Of a stretch of DNA of 49,118 bases, positions 1 to 8,331 are shown one piece after another. Source of the DNA: Methanomicrobia archaeon JdFR-19 (GTDB lineage: Archaea; Halobacteriota; Methanosarcinia; DSM-18856; Methermicoccaceae); the NCBI GenBank assembly GCA_002010075.1, contig MTMG01000017.1:119142-168259 (forward strand), read 5' to 3'. Positions within the stretch are counted from its first letter, which is position 1, and each line of letters starts with the position of its first letter. The notes beneath the pieces are model-generated. The model did no database searches. It was not told the DNA's origin and worked only from the letters and a program-made list of their open reading frames with translations. The position numbers were made by a program, and so were the translations under genes.

Positions 1-663
1 GTATATCCTCTTGCAACCATCTATCGCCAATTTGAGAGCCTCAATGAACTCATCCTGTGTCATTCTTCCATCCATCTGAATGAGTGTTATTTCACCTCTT
101 GGAGTCATTGCAACTGGCATATCTGCCTCTCCATAGTTATCCTCTTCTTTCATGAGGTCGAGAACTATCTCTCCATCGACCTTTCCAACAGCACATGCGG
201 ATACGAGATTCCTCATCGGAATACCAGCATCAGCAAGAGCAAGAGATGCTGCGTTGATTCCTGTGGTTCTTGTGCCTGCATCTGCTTGGAGTATCTCTAT
301 AAACACATCTATTACAGACCTTGGATACTACTCAACCAGCACAACTGGTTCAAGGGCTTCCCTACTCACCTTTGATATCTCGATGCTCCTTCTATCAGGA
401 CCAGGTCTCTTTCTTTCTTCAACCGAGAACGATGCCATGTTGTATCTACATCTAAGCATTGCTTTCGTTGGTTGTTGGAGATGTCTTGGATGCAATTCTC
501 TCGGACCATAGACCGCTACAACAACCTTGTTGTCTCCACACTCTATATAACAAGAGCCGTCAGCACGATTGAGAATTCCAACTTCAATCTTCATTGGGCG
601 CAGTTCATCTTTTTTTCTGCCATCCAGCCGTATACCGTCTACTATCATCTTTCTTTCTTCCAT
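1..663 (-). CDS. rrp41: Archaeal exosome RNase PH-type subunit Rrp41, partial, with in-frame TAG
   Basis: Catalytic subunit of the archaeal exosome, which with Rrp42 forms the hexameric 3'-5' phosphorolytic RNase ring. The N-terminus ([15 protein letters not shown], then [17 protein letters not shown]) is the family signature. At codon 112 (328-330) there is a TAG; the same frame then continues [20 protein letters not shown] and [13 protein letters not shown], the most conserved stretch of the family, up to the window edge. A product ending at TAG would lack half of the fold, so the codon is almost certainly translated; relatives usually have a hydrophobic residue there. The 3' end is outside the window. 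It lies 6 nt after rrp4, in the conserved order rrp4-rrp41. Confidence 0.93.
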
Positions 664-669
664 ACACTA

Positions 670-1344
670 TCACTTCCTCTCTTTTCTCTCACGTATTATT
701 TTCAAAACTTTGTCAGTTAATCCACTTGTATGAGCCTCCTTCTCAATGAGTCTTACAATATCTGCAACAAGAGAGACCCACCGTGATGGACCTTTTATCC
801 ATACTCTGCCATTCTGTCCTACGAACACACTGCATCCAGTCTCTCTCTGTATCATGGTTATCATCGACCCTTTTCTTCCAATGAGTCTTGGAACTTTTGT
901 ATGAGATATTTCTACAAGTCTCCCCCCTTTCAAGGGCCTCTCTTCCCCTTCCTTCAAGGCAAGCATCACCTTCATAGAAGGAGTTATCACTTTAATTCGG
1001 GCTATTAAAGAGTCGCCAATTGAAAATACTTTTTCCATATCACCGAACTCTATTTTTTTAGGATATTCGGAAACATGAAGGAGACCGATATATGGGGAAT
1101 TTATGTCAAGGACCCAATTTGCAAATGTTATCTCCACGACAGTCCCTATGATCCAGTCTCCCTCCCGGGGTATGTATTTTCCTTCGAGAGGTATAACCCT
1201 TACCCTCTTGTCGAGGTCTGCTATACCATAAAGAAGAGAATACACCTTTCCTCCTTCTATGTAGGTACCCTCCCCTGCCTTTCTAACATCGTCTGAAAGA
1301 TAATCTCCCGGTACAACTATTTTCATCCTTCGCACCTTCTTCAT
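670..1344 (-). CDS. rrp4: Exosome RNA-binding subunit Rrp4 (S1 and KH domains)
   Basis: Cap subunit of the archaeal exosome that binds RNA and feeds it to the Rrp41/Rrp42 ring. The 224-residue protein has an N-terminal beta domain, an S1 domain around residues 60-135 (GDWIIGTVVEITFANW onwards) and a KH domain around 140-200 with the GxxG-type loop IGRKGS. Length matches the family. Its start overlaps the SBDS stop by 4 nt (ATGA), and it ends TGA six nt before rrp41, so it is translationally coupled on both sides in the exosome operon. Confidence 0.95.
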   Translation of the reverse strand: MKKVRRMKIVVPGDYLSDDVRKAGEGTYIEGGKVYSLLYGIADLDKRVRVIPLEGKYIPREGDWIIGTVVEITFANWVLDINSPYIGLLHVSEYPKKIEFGDMEKVFSIGDSLIARIKVITPSMKVMLALKEGEERPLKGGRLVEISHTKVPRLIGRKGSMITMIQRETGCSVFVGQNGRVWIKGPSRWVSLVADIVRLIEKEAHTSGLTDKVLKIIRERKERK

Positions 1345-2048
1345 TTCAAGAGTTTTGTCAAAGCTTCACCTTTGCTTATAGCATTTACAGCCCTATAAAA
1401 GTCATCCTGTATTCCTGCAGGTATTTTCACAACCGCAAGCCAAGAACCGTCAGATGACCACTCGTCCTTTTCTATCTCTCCAAACTTCTTCAGTTCACCG
1501 TATGCTCTTCCAGCATACTGTGGAGGTATTTTAACAGCTATTCTGACACTTTCAAATCTTATGGGAAGAATGGGACGGATTGCTTTCATGACTACATTCA
1601 CAAGTTCATCCACGCTTTTTGTGTGGTCTATATGGACGCCTGCCTCTTCCATCGCTCTTTCTATTCTGGAGGGTGGATGGGGAGTACTTGTCTGTGGATT
1701 TATGGCATTTCTTGAAATTATATCTATTACTTTCTTCTTCTTTTCCTCAGTAATCCTTTTTCGTTGCTGTGCAGTGAGCTGAACATCTCCTTCTTTTATT
1801 ATCCTTTTCGCTATTTCAAAAACGTCTGTTGTTCCGAACACAGATTTTATATCGTCTTCTGAAGGTCTATCTCCCCTCGAAGCATCCTCAAATACATCTT
1901 CAACTGCCAGTGCATCTTCAAGACTTACATCATCTCCTCTACGTAATGAAAATGCAACCTCCGGGTCAACAAGAACTTCAAACTGTTTTCCATGAGTTTT
2001 CAGTCGTGCAACAACCGCATCCTCAAGTCTCACCATCTTCCATTTCAC
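1341..2048 (-). CDS. Ribosome maturation factor SBDS (SDO1 homologue)
   Basis: SBDS family protein, which in eukaryotes helps release the anti-association factor eIF6/aIF6 from the large ribosomal subunit. The 235-residue protein shows the N-terminal FYSH-type domain ([19 protein letters not shown]), the central motif [17 protein letters not shown], and the C-terminal ferredoxin-like domain. Length is normal. It sits between psmA and rrp4 with ATGA overlaps at both ends, the usual euryarchaeal arrangement. It ends TGA. Confidence 0.95.
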   Translation of the reverse strand: MKWKMVRLEDAVVARLKTHGKQFEVLVDPEVAFSLRRGDDVSLEDALAVEDVFEDASRGDRPSEDDIKSVFGTTDVFEIAKRIIKEGDVQLTAQQRKRITEEKKKKVIDIISRNAINPQTSTPHPPSRIERAMEEAGVHIDHTKSVDELVNVVMKAIRPILPIRFESVRIAVKIPPQYAGRAYGELKKFGEIEKDEWSSDGSWLAVVKIPAGIQDDFYRAVNAISKGEALTKLLK

Positions 2049-2800
2049 TCCTCTTTCTTCTCTTTAGGTACTTTACTCATGACCTCATCAACATATTTCT
2101 CAAGTTCTTGTTGTTTGAGCTTTGTAAACTTTGGCTTGTCTCTCTTCACAACTGCAGCCTCTACTGTTGTAACATCGAATTTACCTTCTGCAGACAAATA
2201 CAGTGCTTCCATTCCAAGTAATATTGCTCCATCAAGGTCTATATCATCTTTGTATTTCTCCTCAAACAACTCCATCACAACATTCCTTTTAGAGCCTATG
2301 GCAGTTGCCTTGTATTCAAGAAGAGCGCCACTTGGATCTGTCTCAAACACCCTTCCACCTCTATTCTCATCAACACCTGCAATTATGAGGGCTGTTCCGT
2401 ATGGTCTTACCCCTCCATACTGGGTATAGGTTTGTTTGTGATCACATATCCTCTTCGCAAGTGTTTCCACACTTATTTTTTCATCATAAGTGAGTCTGTA
2501 TATCTGGGCTTCTACTCTTGCCCTGTCTATCAAAACCCTTGCATCAGCAACCAAACCAGATGTTGCACTCCCTATATGCTCATCAATCTCGAATATTTTC
2601 TCTATCGAATCTATTTCGAGAAGTTTTGTTGTGACCCTTTTATCAACCATCAAAACAACCCCTTCTGTAGATTTTATTCCAAGGGCCGTTGTTCCTCTCT
2701 TCACAGCCTCTCGTGCATATTCAACTTGGAACAACCTACCGTCAGGACTGAATACTGTAATTGCCCTGTCATATCCTCCTACCTGCGGACTTATTTGCAT
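2045..2800 (-). CDS. psmA: 20S proteasome alpha subunit
   Basis: Outer-ring alpha subunit of the archaeal proteasome. The alpha-type N-terminal signature [20 protein letters not shown] is present at residues 8-27, followed by the alpha fold ([15 protein letters not shown]). The 251-residue length is typical. The C-terminus is charged (VPKEKKEE), where ATPase partners dock in relatives. It has its own TATA element 36 nt upstream and overlaps SBDS by ATGA, so a promoter inside the superoperon probably drives psmA-SBDS-rrp4-rrp41. The stop is TGA. Confidence 0.96.
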   Translation of the reverse strand: MQISPQVGGYDRAITVFSPDGRLFQVEYAREAVKRGTTALGIKSTEGVVLMVDKRVTTKLLEIDSIEKIFEIDEHIGSATSGLVADARVLIDRARVEAQIYRLTYDEKISVETLAKRICDHKQTYTQYGGVRPYGTALIIAGVDENRGGRVFETDPSGALLEYKATAIGSKRNVVMELFEEKYKDDIDLDGAILLGMEALYLSAEGKFDVTTVEAAVVKRDKPKFTKLKQQELEKYVDEVMSKVPKEKKEE

Positions 2801-2835
2801 AACTTACACCCCATAAAATCAGTTTTTGTCGTTTC

Positions 2836-2844
2836 TATATATAT
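2836..2844 (-). promoter_or_regulatory. psmA: TATA box for psmA
   Basis: A run of alternating T and A lies 36-44 nt upstream of the psmA start on the minus strand, in the short gap after the RNase P gene. Spacing fits an archaeal TATA box with transcription starting about 10 nt before the ATG. Confidence 0.5.
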
Positions 2845-2852
2845 GAACTATT

Positions 2853-3197
2853 TTAAGGTTTTGAAGATTTGTGGATATATTTCTTCATAGCTGATGATAT
2901 TGTGCCAGTGGTTGCCACTGAAAGAAAATGTACCCTCACATTTCCTATCACATTTACGAGTGCGATTATACTTCTTAGCCTCATCTCCTGCCCCCTTACA
3001 CATCTCACTATCCCCCATTCTCCATCAAAATAAACGACAAATGGTTTTATCTCACCCATTCCTACCTCACCATACAACTAAAGTCCATTAATCATGATTG
3101 CTCTCGCAACATCCTGCTTTTTCAACATGCCCTCTGAAAAAACTCTGAACACAACATACCTTCTTTTATCCCTCAATGTTGGCGGAAGTGGTCTCAC
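2853..3197 (-). CDS. rnp2: RNase P protein component 2 (Pop5), with in-frame TAG
   Basis: Protein subunit of archaeal RNase P, which trims tRNA 5' ends. Reading from GTG at 3197 gives RPLPPTLRDKRRYVVFRV, typical of Pop5. Codon 40 (3078-3080) is TAG, and the same frame continues LYGEVGMGEIKPFVVYF and RLRSIIALVNVIGNVRV to a TAA. Both sides are needed for the small alpha-beta fold and no frame change occurs, so TAG is read as an amino acid; relatives often have Arg at this place. Total 114 codons, a normal length. The GTG start lies 4 nt after the radical SAM stop. A standard gene call would miss the first third. Confidence 0.88.
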
Positions 3198-3201
3198 CCA
3201 A

Positions 3202-4332
3202 TCACCTTTCCAAATTTAGATACTCTTTCCTGAAAAACGGGTTCTTCATCAAACAACTTCTCGCATTGTACACTGGGTCTCTCCTTATTCTTTTCCAAAT
3301 CTTCTTAAGGCTCTCACTCTTTGCATTTCCATATGAAAGTGGTATGCATGCGCATGGTCTTACACTCCCATCCACATCAACATGTAGCCACTTCCTCCCC
3401 GCAAAACAGCCCAATGTCTCTATTTCACCTACTATCGAGAAAACATTTGGTCTTCCTTGTTCAGAACTCTCAGAGACAAATTCTTTGATGGATTTATAAT
3501 CCTCAGCTCTGAGGGTCTTATCCAGCCTCGCAAGATATCTGCCAGTTGGTACCAATTCATAGAACGATAATTCATGCGCACCCCATTTCCTTGCCAATTC
3601 ATAAAATTCCCACAAACTTTGCACATTATCTCTTGACAGAACAACATATATATCGCATAGAAGTCCTACTTTAAGGGCATTCTTAATAGCCTCTCTTGCC
3701 TCTTCAAACACTCCTTCTCTCCCCCTCATCTTGTCATGCTCTTCTTTGAATGGACTATCAAGACTCACATGTATGGAATAAAGACCTGCATCCTTTAACT
3801 CTTTCAACCATTCATGAGTTGCTCCATAACCTGAAGTGAATAGTGTTGCAATCGCCCTATCATCAACACATCTGACAAGTTCAGGTAGCTCTTCGTAAAT
3901 CATAGGCTCTCCACCATCAAACGCTATCGTTGTTGTACCTAAATCAAGGGCTTGTGAAATTATGGATGAGGCATCTTTAACAGATAGTTTCAAACCTCTA
4001 CCACTTGTGGGTATTGCACAATGAACGCATCTGTTTGGACACTCCTCTGTAATGCATAACGTGAGCATCTCGGGAACATATCTCATCATGAGCCCTTTCA
4101 CATAACATTTTACAAGTCTTGAGAAAGCTCTCGAGGGGAGGGGAGGTATCCAACTTGAAATATACACCTCGCTTTTATTCATGCCAATGATTCTTTTGCC
4201 GTTCAGGATGGATGCATACTTCTCGGCGAGAGGAGACAATATACCTCTGGCTTCACATTCCAAAACCCCCTCATTCACCTTAACAGAGAACTTGATTAAC
4301 GGGCTGGAATATATGTCATACATAATAGGCAT
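3202..4332 (-). CDS. Radical SAM protein with SPASM-like C-terminus
   Basis: The 376-residue protein has the radical SAM cluster motif CPNRCVHC (Cys98, Cys102, Cys105), then FDGGEPM, which is the GGE SAM-binding motif, and a long TIM-barrel region. Near the C-terminus, CFAGRKW and VRPCACIPLSYGN resemble a shortened SPASM/twitch auxiliary-cluster region. Such proteins modify peptides or build cofactors, but the substrate cannot be told here. It overlaps the preceding hypothetical gene by 17 bp and precedes the RNase P gene. It ends TGA. Confidence 0.85.
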   Translation of the reverse strand: MPIMYDIYSSPLIKFSVKVNEGVLECEARGILSPLAEKYASILNGKRIIGMNKSEVYISSWIPPLPSRAFSRLVKCYVKGLMMRYVPEMLTLCITEECPNRCVHCAIPTSGRGLKLSVKDASSIISQALDLGTTTIAFDGGEPMIYEELPELVRCVDDRAIATLFTSGYGATHEWLKELKDAGLYSIHVSLDSPFKEEHDKMRGREGVFEEAREAIKNALKVGLLCDIYVVLSRDNVQSLWEFYELARKWGAHELSFYELVPTGRYLARLDKTLRAEDYKSIKEFVSESSEQGRPNVFSIVGEIETLGCFAGRKWLHVDVDGSVRPCACIPLSYGNAKSESLKKIWKRIRRDPVYNARSCLMKNPFFRKEYLNLER

Positions 4333-4717
4333 TATCGCCCTCCCTTGTCTGTTTAGAGGTTCTCTTCAAGGATGGTAGAGGTACGCTGGGTGGAAGTCCA
4401 ACACTCGACGAGAGTGTCATAGACAGAGGAGAAAGATTTCGCATGATGAAATTTGCAATTTCCTCGCTCAGTTTCTCATCAATCTTATCTGCATCAGTTA
4501 GCACGTCTATCCATCCTTCAAATCTAATATAACCTATGTTTGGGTTGAGATAGTTTATTGACAGTGCATATTCCACCCTCAACACATCTCTATTCAGCAG
4601 TTTATTCTTCTGTTTAGAGGACTTTCTGAAATTTATATCATAATTTATTGCTCCTTTTGAGCTTGGTTCTTGGTGTCTAACTACCTCAATCCTTTTCAAT
4701 CCATGTCCCACTATCAA
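4316..4717 (-). CDS. Conserved-looking archaeal protein of unknown function
   Basis: I do not recognise this 133-residue protein. It is mainly beta-rich at first (VEYALSINYLNPNIGYIRFEGWIDV), followed by an acidic helix (DADKIDEKLSEEIANFIMRN) and a Pro/Ser-rich basic tail. The pattern is that of a small single-domain protein without membrane segments. No ATG exists in frame at the start: TTG 4717 or GTG 4711 are the candidates. It overlaps the radical SAM gene by 17 bp, so the two are probably co-transcribed. It ends TGA. Confidence 0.6.
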   Translation of the reverse strand: MIVGHGLKRIEVVRHQEPSSKGAINYDINFRKSSKQKNKLLNRDVLRVEYALSINYLNPNIGYIRFEGWIDVLTDADKIDEKLSEEIANFIMRNLSPLSMTLSSSVGLPPSVPLPSLKRTSKQTREGDNAYYV

Positions 4718-4760
4718 TACTCAACACCCTAACATACTGCACACCCAACAAATAAAAAGC

Positions 4761-5696
4761 TCACCAAAATGGATACTGAGTCCAGAGGACACAGAACACA
4801 ACATCCACAATCAACGATGAAAACATTACGCTTCTATATCTGGAGCCTTGAAGAAAAAGTGTTCCACCCCTCTCAGGTGTTGGGTTGTTTATGAAATCTA
4901 TGCACTGGTAGAGCATCCAGATTCCTGCCACCAACGCACCACCAAAGTAAATTGGACCAAGATGTCCAAAATATCCTATGAGCAATGAGCAAAACACTCC
5001 GATAACCCAGAAAATAAATATCAGTTTGGATGTAAATTTTATGCCAAATTTTACAGGGGTGGTTGGGGCATTTCTCAATCTATCTCCTTCAACATCCCTC
5101 GATACTCCTGAAAGTGTGAAGCCCCAATCAGTCACACATATCATAATACCCAATAAAAGACCTGAAATCGGGATGATACCTACCTGAGAGGGATTAACAT
5201 CTGTGAGAATGCCTGCAGGGTCAAATACCAGCCATATCCCTATCGGAACAAGACCATATGCTATTCCAACTGGAATGAAACTGAGAGGTGTTCTTCGTTT
5301 TGCTACTGCGGAATAAAATGTAATAACGAGGGTAGCCATAACCAGAACAACAAACGACTCTGGATTGAGGTAGAATGCGATGATTGCTGCAGTTAAAAAC
5401 AATAACAGGGAATAAATAAAAGCTCCACTTCTAGATACCAGTCCAGAGGGGAGGGGCCTATTTGGGAGATTTATTCTGTCTATATCAACATCACACCAGT
5501 CATTGAACACATAAGAACTTGTTATCGCAAAATATCCTCCTATTACAGCAAGTGCAAATTTTATTGGATCTGGAAAATCACCACCAACCACGTATGCAGC
5601 AAGTAAAGCAGATGCGGCAGGGAGAGCCAGATCCATATCAGATATTTCGGGTCTCAGGAGTTTTATGTACGCCCAGACTTTCTTAGCGATGTTCAT
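4761..5696 (-). CDS. UbiA-family prenyltransferase
   Basis: Integral membrane prenyltransferase of 311 residues with about eight or nine hydrophobic segments. The first Asp-rich motif is NDWCDVDIDR (residues 65-74), and the second is around DVEGDRLRN; together they bind Mg2+ and the prenyl diphosphate. In archaea this family includes digeranylgeranylglyceryl phosphate synthase (membrane lipids) and chlorophyll- or quinone-type enzymes. The extended text YVFNDWCD fits a lipid or aromatic acceptor, but the substrate is not certain. It is 11 nt upstream of the DUF473 gene on the same strand, ends TGA and has no TAG. Confidence 0.85.
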   Translation of the reverse strand: MNIAKKVWAYIKLLRPEISDMDLALPAASALLAAYVVGGDFPDPIKFALAVIGGYFAITSSYVFNDWCDVDIDRINLPNRPLPSGLVSRSGAFIYSLLLFLTAAIIAFYLNPESFVVLVMATLVITFYSAVAKRRTPLSFIPVGIAYGLVPIGIWLVFDPAGILTDVNPSQVGIIPISGLLLGIMICVTDWGFTLSGVSRDVEGDRLRNAPTTPVKFGIKFTSKLIFIFWVIGVFCSLLIGYFGHLGPIYFGGALVAGIWMLYQCIDFINNPTPERGGTLFLQGSRYRSVMFSSLIVDVVFCVLWTQYPFW

Positions 5697-5707
5697 GCAC
5701 TTGCACC

Positions 5708-6106
5708 TCAGAAAGCATCAAAGTATGCAACCTCTCTTACATCAACCACAACAGGCTTTCCTATTGAATTCGATATGACATCCCTAACAACCCCATATCC
5801 CCTTGCTCTCAATTGCAGTTGTGCACTTAGGTGCTCTGTTTCCTCAACATATGCTCCAACTTGCTGAAGACTTCTGTGGAAATACACGCTTTTCTTAACA
5901 ACAATTGCGAGGATGCCTTTTGTCCCCGGAATCACATCATTGGCTGTCGTACTCGTGATGAACACGGTATCGCCAACACCCAATTCAAGCACGGCAGAGA
6001 AGTTATGTGGACTTCTAATTTCTATTGTCCTCAATCCTCTCTCCATAACATCGGTAAGAACCTCATTTGATATTCCAGTTATAGCAATGCATCTCATGTC
6101 CATCAC
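5708..6106 (-). CDS. DUF473 family protein
   Basis: Small archaeal protein (132 residues) of the DUF473 family, function unknown. Residues 1-70 have the beta-rich text CIAITGISNEVL and LELGVGDTVFITSTT; the middle has KSVYFHRSLQQVGAYVEETE, and the C-terminal half is GYGVVRDVISNSIGKPVVVD. Its start overlaps the PAC2 gene stop by ATGA, giving translational coupling. The family occurs mostly in methanogens and relatives, which fits the rest of the window. Confidence 0.8.
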   Translation of the reverse strand: MMDMRCIAITGISNEVLTDVMERGLRTIEIRSPHNFSAVLELGVGDTVFITSTTANDVIPGTKGILAIVVKKSVYFHRSLQQVGAYVEETEHLSAQLQLRARGYGVVRDVISNSIGKPVVVDVREVAYFDAF

Positions 6107-6825
6107 CCATATATTGGAAATTCTCGTCTTGTCTTCTGAGCTTCTGCACGCATCTGTTCAGCAAGCCTCTGCATCTCCATTTCTATCTGTTCAGCCTGTT
6201 CATGTAATCTTGTTGTGTCAATAGACAAGTTGTAAACTTTATTTATTACCTCCACCACATTTGCCGCAGAACCAGGGTTTGGATTCATACCTCTTGTCTC
6301 ACCAAGCAAAGCAACAGCAGGGATGTTCTTGAGATAACATTCCAAAACGATTCCGCCGGATATGCCCGCTATACTCCCTACTTCAAATGTCTCCACATAT
6401 GGAGATATCTTCTTCAATGTCTCTTCATCAGTTGCTGCCCCATATACCTTACATTCTTCTCCAACAGTTGCAACACCTGCCACCGAAACGACTTCTCTTA
6501 CGCCAATGTTCGAACACCACTCAACAATTGCACTTGCAAGTGGGTACACACCATCAGGAAACACAGGTATATCTGAAATTATCGTGACAAGTGAGTGTTC
6601 CTTAGACTCATATATCCTCACCGGTAGGCTGACAGTCCCTTTAAAAAGAATCGCTATGGGAGGAAATACATTTGAATGAATTGTCCCTACGAGTTTCATA
6701 TCAAGCTCTTCTATCATATGATGAACAACTATATTTCCTATCAGCCCCACACCAGGAAATCCCTGTATCATTACTGGTTTTTCAGATGAAACTTTGCCAT
6801 GTATCTTTACCCATCTCTCATCCAT
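6103..6825 (-). CDS. Proteasome assembly chaperone family protein (PAC2)
   Basis: 240-residue PAC2-fold protein. Family text is visible as QGFPGVGLIGNIVVHHMIE (residues 22-40), then SDIPVFPDGVYPLASAIVEW and GGIVLECYLKNIPAVALLGE. Archaeal members are related to proteasome assembly chaperones, although their direct role is not settled. The last 40 residues form an amphipathic, probably coiled helix (HEQAEQIEMEMQRLAEQMR). It is divergently placed from alba with a shared 97-nt promoter gap, and is the first gene of the PAC2-DUF473-UbiA run. Confidence 0.85.
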   Translation of the reverse strand: MDERWVKIHGKVSSEKPVMIQGFPGVGLIGNIVVHHMIEELDMKLVGTIHSNVFPPIAILFKGTVSLPVRIYESKEHSLVTIISDIPVFPDGVYPLASAIVEWCSNIGVREVVSVAGVATVGEECKVYGAATDEETLKKISPYVETFEVGSIAGISGGIVLECYLKNIPAVALLGETRGMNPNPGSAANVVEVINKVYNLSIDTTRLHEQAEQIEMEMQRLAEQMRAEAQKTRREFPIYG

Positions 6826-6922
6826 CCACTTCCCTCACGCATCATTGGTACCAAAACATCTATAAATCTTTGGGAAATCTTAAATAACGTAAGGTATTAA
6901 AAATGGGTTGGAGGGCTAAGTA
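6826..6922. promoter_or_regulatory. Divergent promoter region between PAC2 and alba
   Basis: An AT-rich element tctataaatc at 6860-6869 reads as a TATA box on the minus strand for the PAC2 gene. A second, cttaaataac at 6879-6888, fits a TATA box for alba, about 35 nt upstream of its ATG. A GGAGGG ribosome-binding site precedes the alba ATG. Confidence 0.45.
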
Positions 6923-7201
6923 ATGACTGAGGACAACACAATATACATTGGGAACAAACCGGTTATAAACTATGTACTAGCGGTAGTATCGCAGTTTAAC
7001 GAGGGAGCAGATGAGGTCGTTATTAAGGCACGTGGCAGAGCAATTTCAAGGGCTGTCGATACCGCTGAGGTCGTAAGAACAAGGTTCCTTCAGGGAGTGT
7101 ATCCGAAAGAGATAAAGATTGGAACAGAAGAACTCGAAGGGCATAAAGGTGATATGGTAAAGGTTTCGTCGATAGAGATATTCTTGGCAAAAGAAAAGTG
7201 A
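6923..7201 (+). CDS. albA: DNA/RNA-binding protein Alba
   Basis: Abundant archaeal chromatin protein that dimerises and coats DNA and also binds RNA. The 92-residue product carries the signature [14 protein letters not shown] with the DNA-contacting Lys near residue 12, then [20 protein letters not shown] and the beta hairpin region EIKIGTEEL. Length is canonical. It is a single-gene unit with its own TATA box and GGAGGG site. The stop is TGA. MC1 later in the window is a second chromatin protein. Confidence 0.96.
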   Translation: MTEDNTIYIGNKPVINYVLAVVSQFNEGADEVVIKARGRAISRAVDTAEVVRTRFLQGVYPKEIKIGTEELEGHKGDMVKVSSIEIFLAKEK

Positions 7202-7210
7202 AAGTTTAAA

Positions 7211-8098
7211 TCAGCTCTTTTGGGGAATTTCTCCAAATTCCTTTTTATATCTATTTAGTGTTTTCTCCCAATCTGGTAGATTTGTCTGTGCCCCTTCCGA
7301 TTCTATCACAAACGAGGCGACTACACTACCAATCTTTGCACTCGTCACTATGTCGTACCCTTTCTGCATTCCAACAAATAATCCTGCACGATAACCATCG
7401 CCTGCCCCTGTGGGGTCAACAACATTCACCTCAACCGCCTTTATATGATGTGAACTTTCGTGAGTATAGACAATACTACCACCAGCATCACACGTGACTA
7501 TCACGAACTTCAAAATCTCTAAAAGTTCGTTCATATCCATACCAAGCATTGAAAAAATCTTTGTGATTTCAAACCTGTTGCATATGAGCATATCTGAACT
7601 TGAAAGAACTCCCCACAGGCCCTCAGAATCGTAGTTAACTATATCCTGCCCTGGGTCAAAGGATACAAAATCAGAAAGTTCTGCAACTTTTCTGTTATAT
7701 ATTGGAGAGCCGGTGGCAAGATGGACGAATTCCCTTTTAACTGGTTTCATTCGTTCAAAATCTTCGCTTGCACCCCAGTAAAAATATGTAACCTGATTCT
7801 TTTTTTTGTCTGTGATGACATAAGCCCTCGAAGTTTCTTTATCACTGAAGTACAGGCTTGTCTCAACTCCTATCTCTTTTAAATATGAATGGTACTGGGA
7901 ACCTATGAAGTCCTTGCCCACGGGAGATATCAATTCGGAAGAACCTCCAAGCTTTGTAATCCCAACACAGATGTTTGCGGCTCCTCCTCCAAATGCTATC
8001 GTTTGCTTTTTTACAGGGACTGAACTATTCGGACTCGGTAGTTCATCTACTCGCAATAGAAAGTCAATGGCTGTATGACCTACCACGCTTGTTCTCAT
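7211..8098 (-). CDS. PfkB-family sugar/nucleoside kinase
   Basis: Ribokinase-fold kinase of 295 residues. The N-terminal pattern FGGGAANICVGITKLGG is the first PfkB signature, and VDPTGAGDGYRAG is the second, with the catalytic Asp in the GAGD motif. The substrate (adenosine, ribose, fructose 6-phosphate or another) cannot be told from the motifs. It converges with alba, 9 nt apart, and faces an upstream AT-rich intergenic region. The stop is TGA. Confidence 0.88.
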   Translation of the reverse strand: MRTSVVGHTAIDFLLRVDELPSPNSSVPVKKQTIAFGGGAANICVGITKLGGSSELISPVGKDFIGSQYHSYLKEIGVETSLYFSDKETSRAYVITDKKKNQVTYFYWGASEDFERMKPVKREFVHLATGSPIYNRKVAELSDFVSFDPGQDIVNYDSEGLWGVLSSSDMLICNRFEITKIFSMLGMDMNELLEILKFVIVTCDAGGSIVYTHESSHHIKAVEVNVVDPTGAGDGYRAGLFVGMQKGYDIVTSAKIGSVVASFVIESEGAQTNLPDWEKTLNRYKKEFGEIPQKS

Positions 8099-8145
8099 CT
8101 ACCTACACAATAACCATACGGGACATAACTCTTTCTCTTCACTTC

Positions 8146-8168
8146 CTCATAATAATAATTATTATGAG
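8146..8168. repeat. Perfect 11-bp inverted repeat with one central base
   Basis: The arms CTCATAATAAT and ATTATTATGAG are exact reverse complements around a single central A. The palindrome sits just upstream of a TATA-like element (8174-8182) reading rightwards and 48 bp before the divergent PfkB start. It is well placed for a dimeric regulator that controls the candidate RNA, the kinase, or both. Confidence 0.5.
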
Positions 8169-8173
8169 AAAAA

Positions 8174-8182
8174 TTTATATAG
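8174..8182 (+). promoter_or_regulatory. TATA box for the candidate small RNA
   Basis: The text tttatatag has the archaeal TATA consensus; a start about 25 nt downstream would fall near 8200-8207, exactly where the structured segment begins. No plus-strand protein gene follows, so the promoter suggests a non-coding transcript. Confidence 0.4.
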
Positions 8183-8198
8183 TATCAGCTCATATGTA

Positions 8199-8290
8199 GA
8201 AGTGTGTGCAACGTGAAGCCCACCTCGTTGCTTGCCCACAGAAGGGGGGCTCCAAAAGGGCCCCAATTCTCTTTTTAATTTTCTTTTTAA
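8199..8290 (+). ncRNA. Candidate structured small RNA
   Basis: The segment folds into two hairpins. The first pairs GCAACG (8208-8213) with CGTTGC (8226-8231), extended by TGTG (8203-8206) with CACA (8237-8240). The second pairs GGGGCTC (8246-8252) with GGGCCCC (8258-8264) across a five-base loop. Two T-rich runs (8272-8276 and 8284-8287) then resemble an archaeal terminator. It has a TATA box at the right distance and GC content well above its flanks. I do not recognise the RNA family. A short frame through it would need a TAG as codon 2 and looks meaningless. Neighbouring protein genes both face away or converge. Confidence 0.45.
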
Positions 8291-8331
8291 GCTTGTAAAA
8301 TATCGTAAAAATTAGAAACTGGGTTTATAAA

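Noticed and set aside
328-330. TAGs as nonsense mutations in pseudogenes
   Set aside because: Eight separate genes, including single-copy essentials, are interrupted only by TAG, never by TAA, TGA or frameshift, and sequence after each TAG is still conserved. Decay would give a mixture of lesions.
8194-8301. Small protein through the RNA candidate, using TAG as codon 2
   Set aside because: The product has no protein-like composition and follows the hairpins only by chance; RNA structure is the better explanation.
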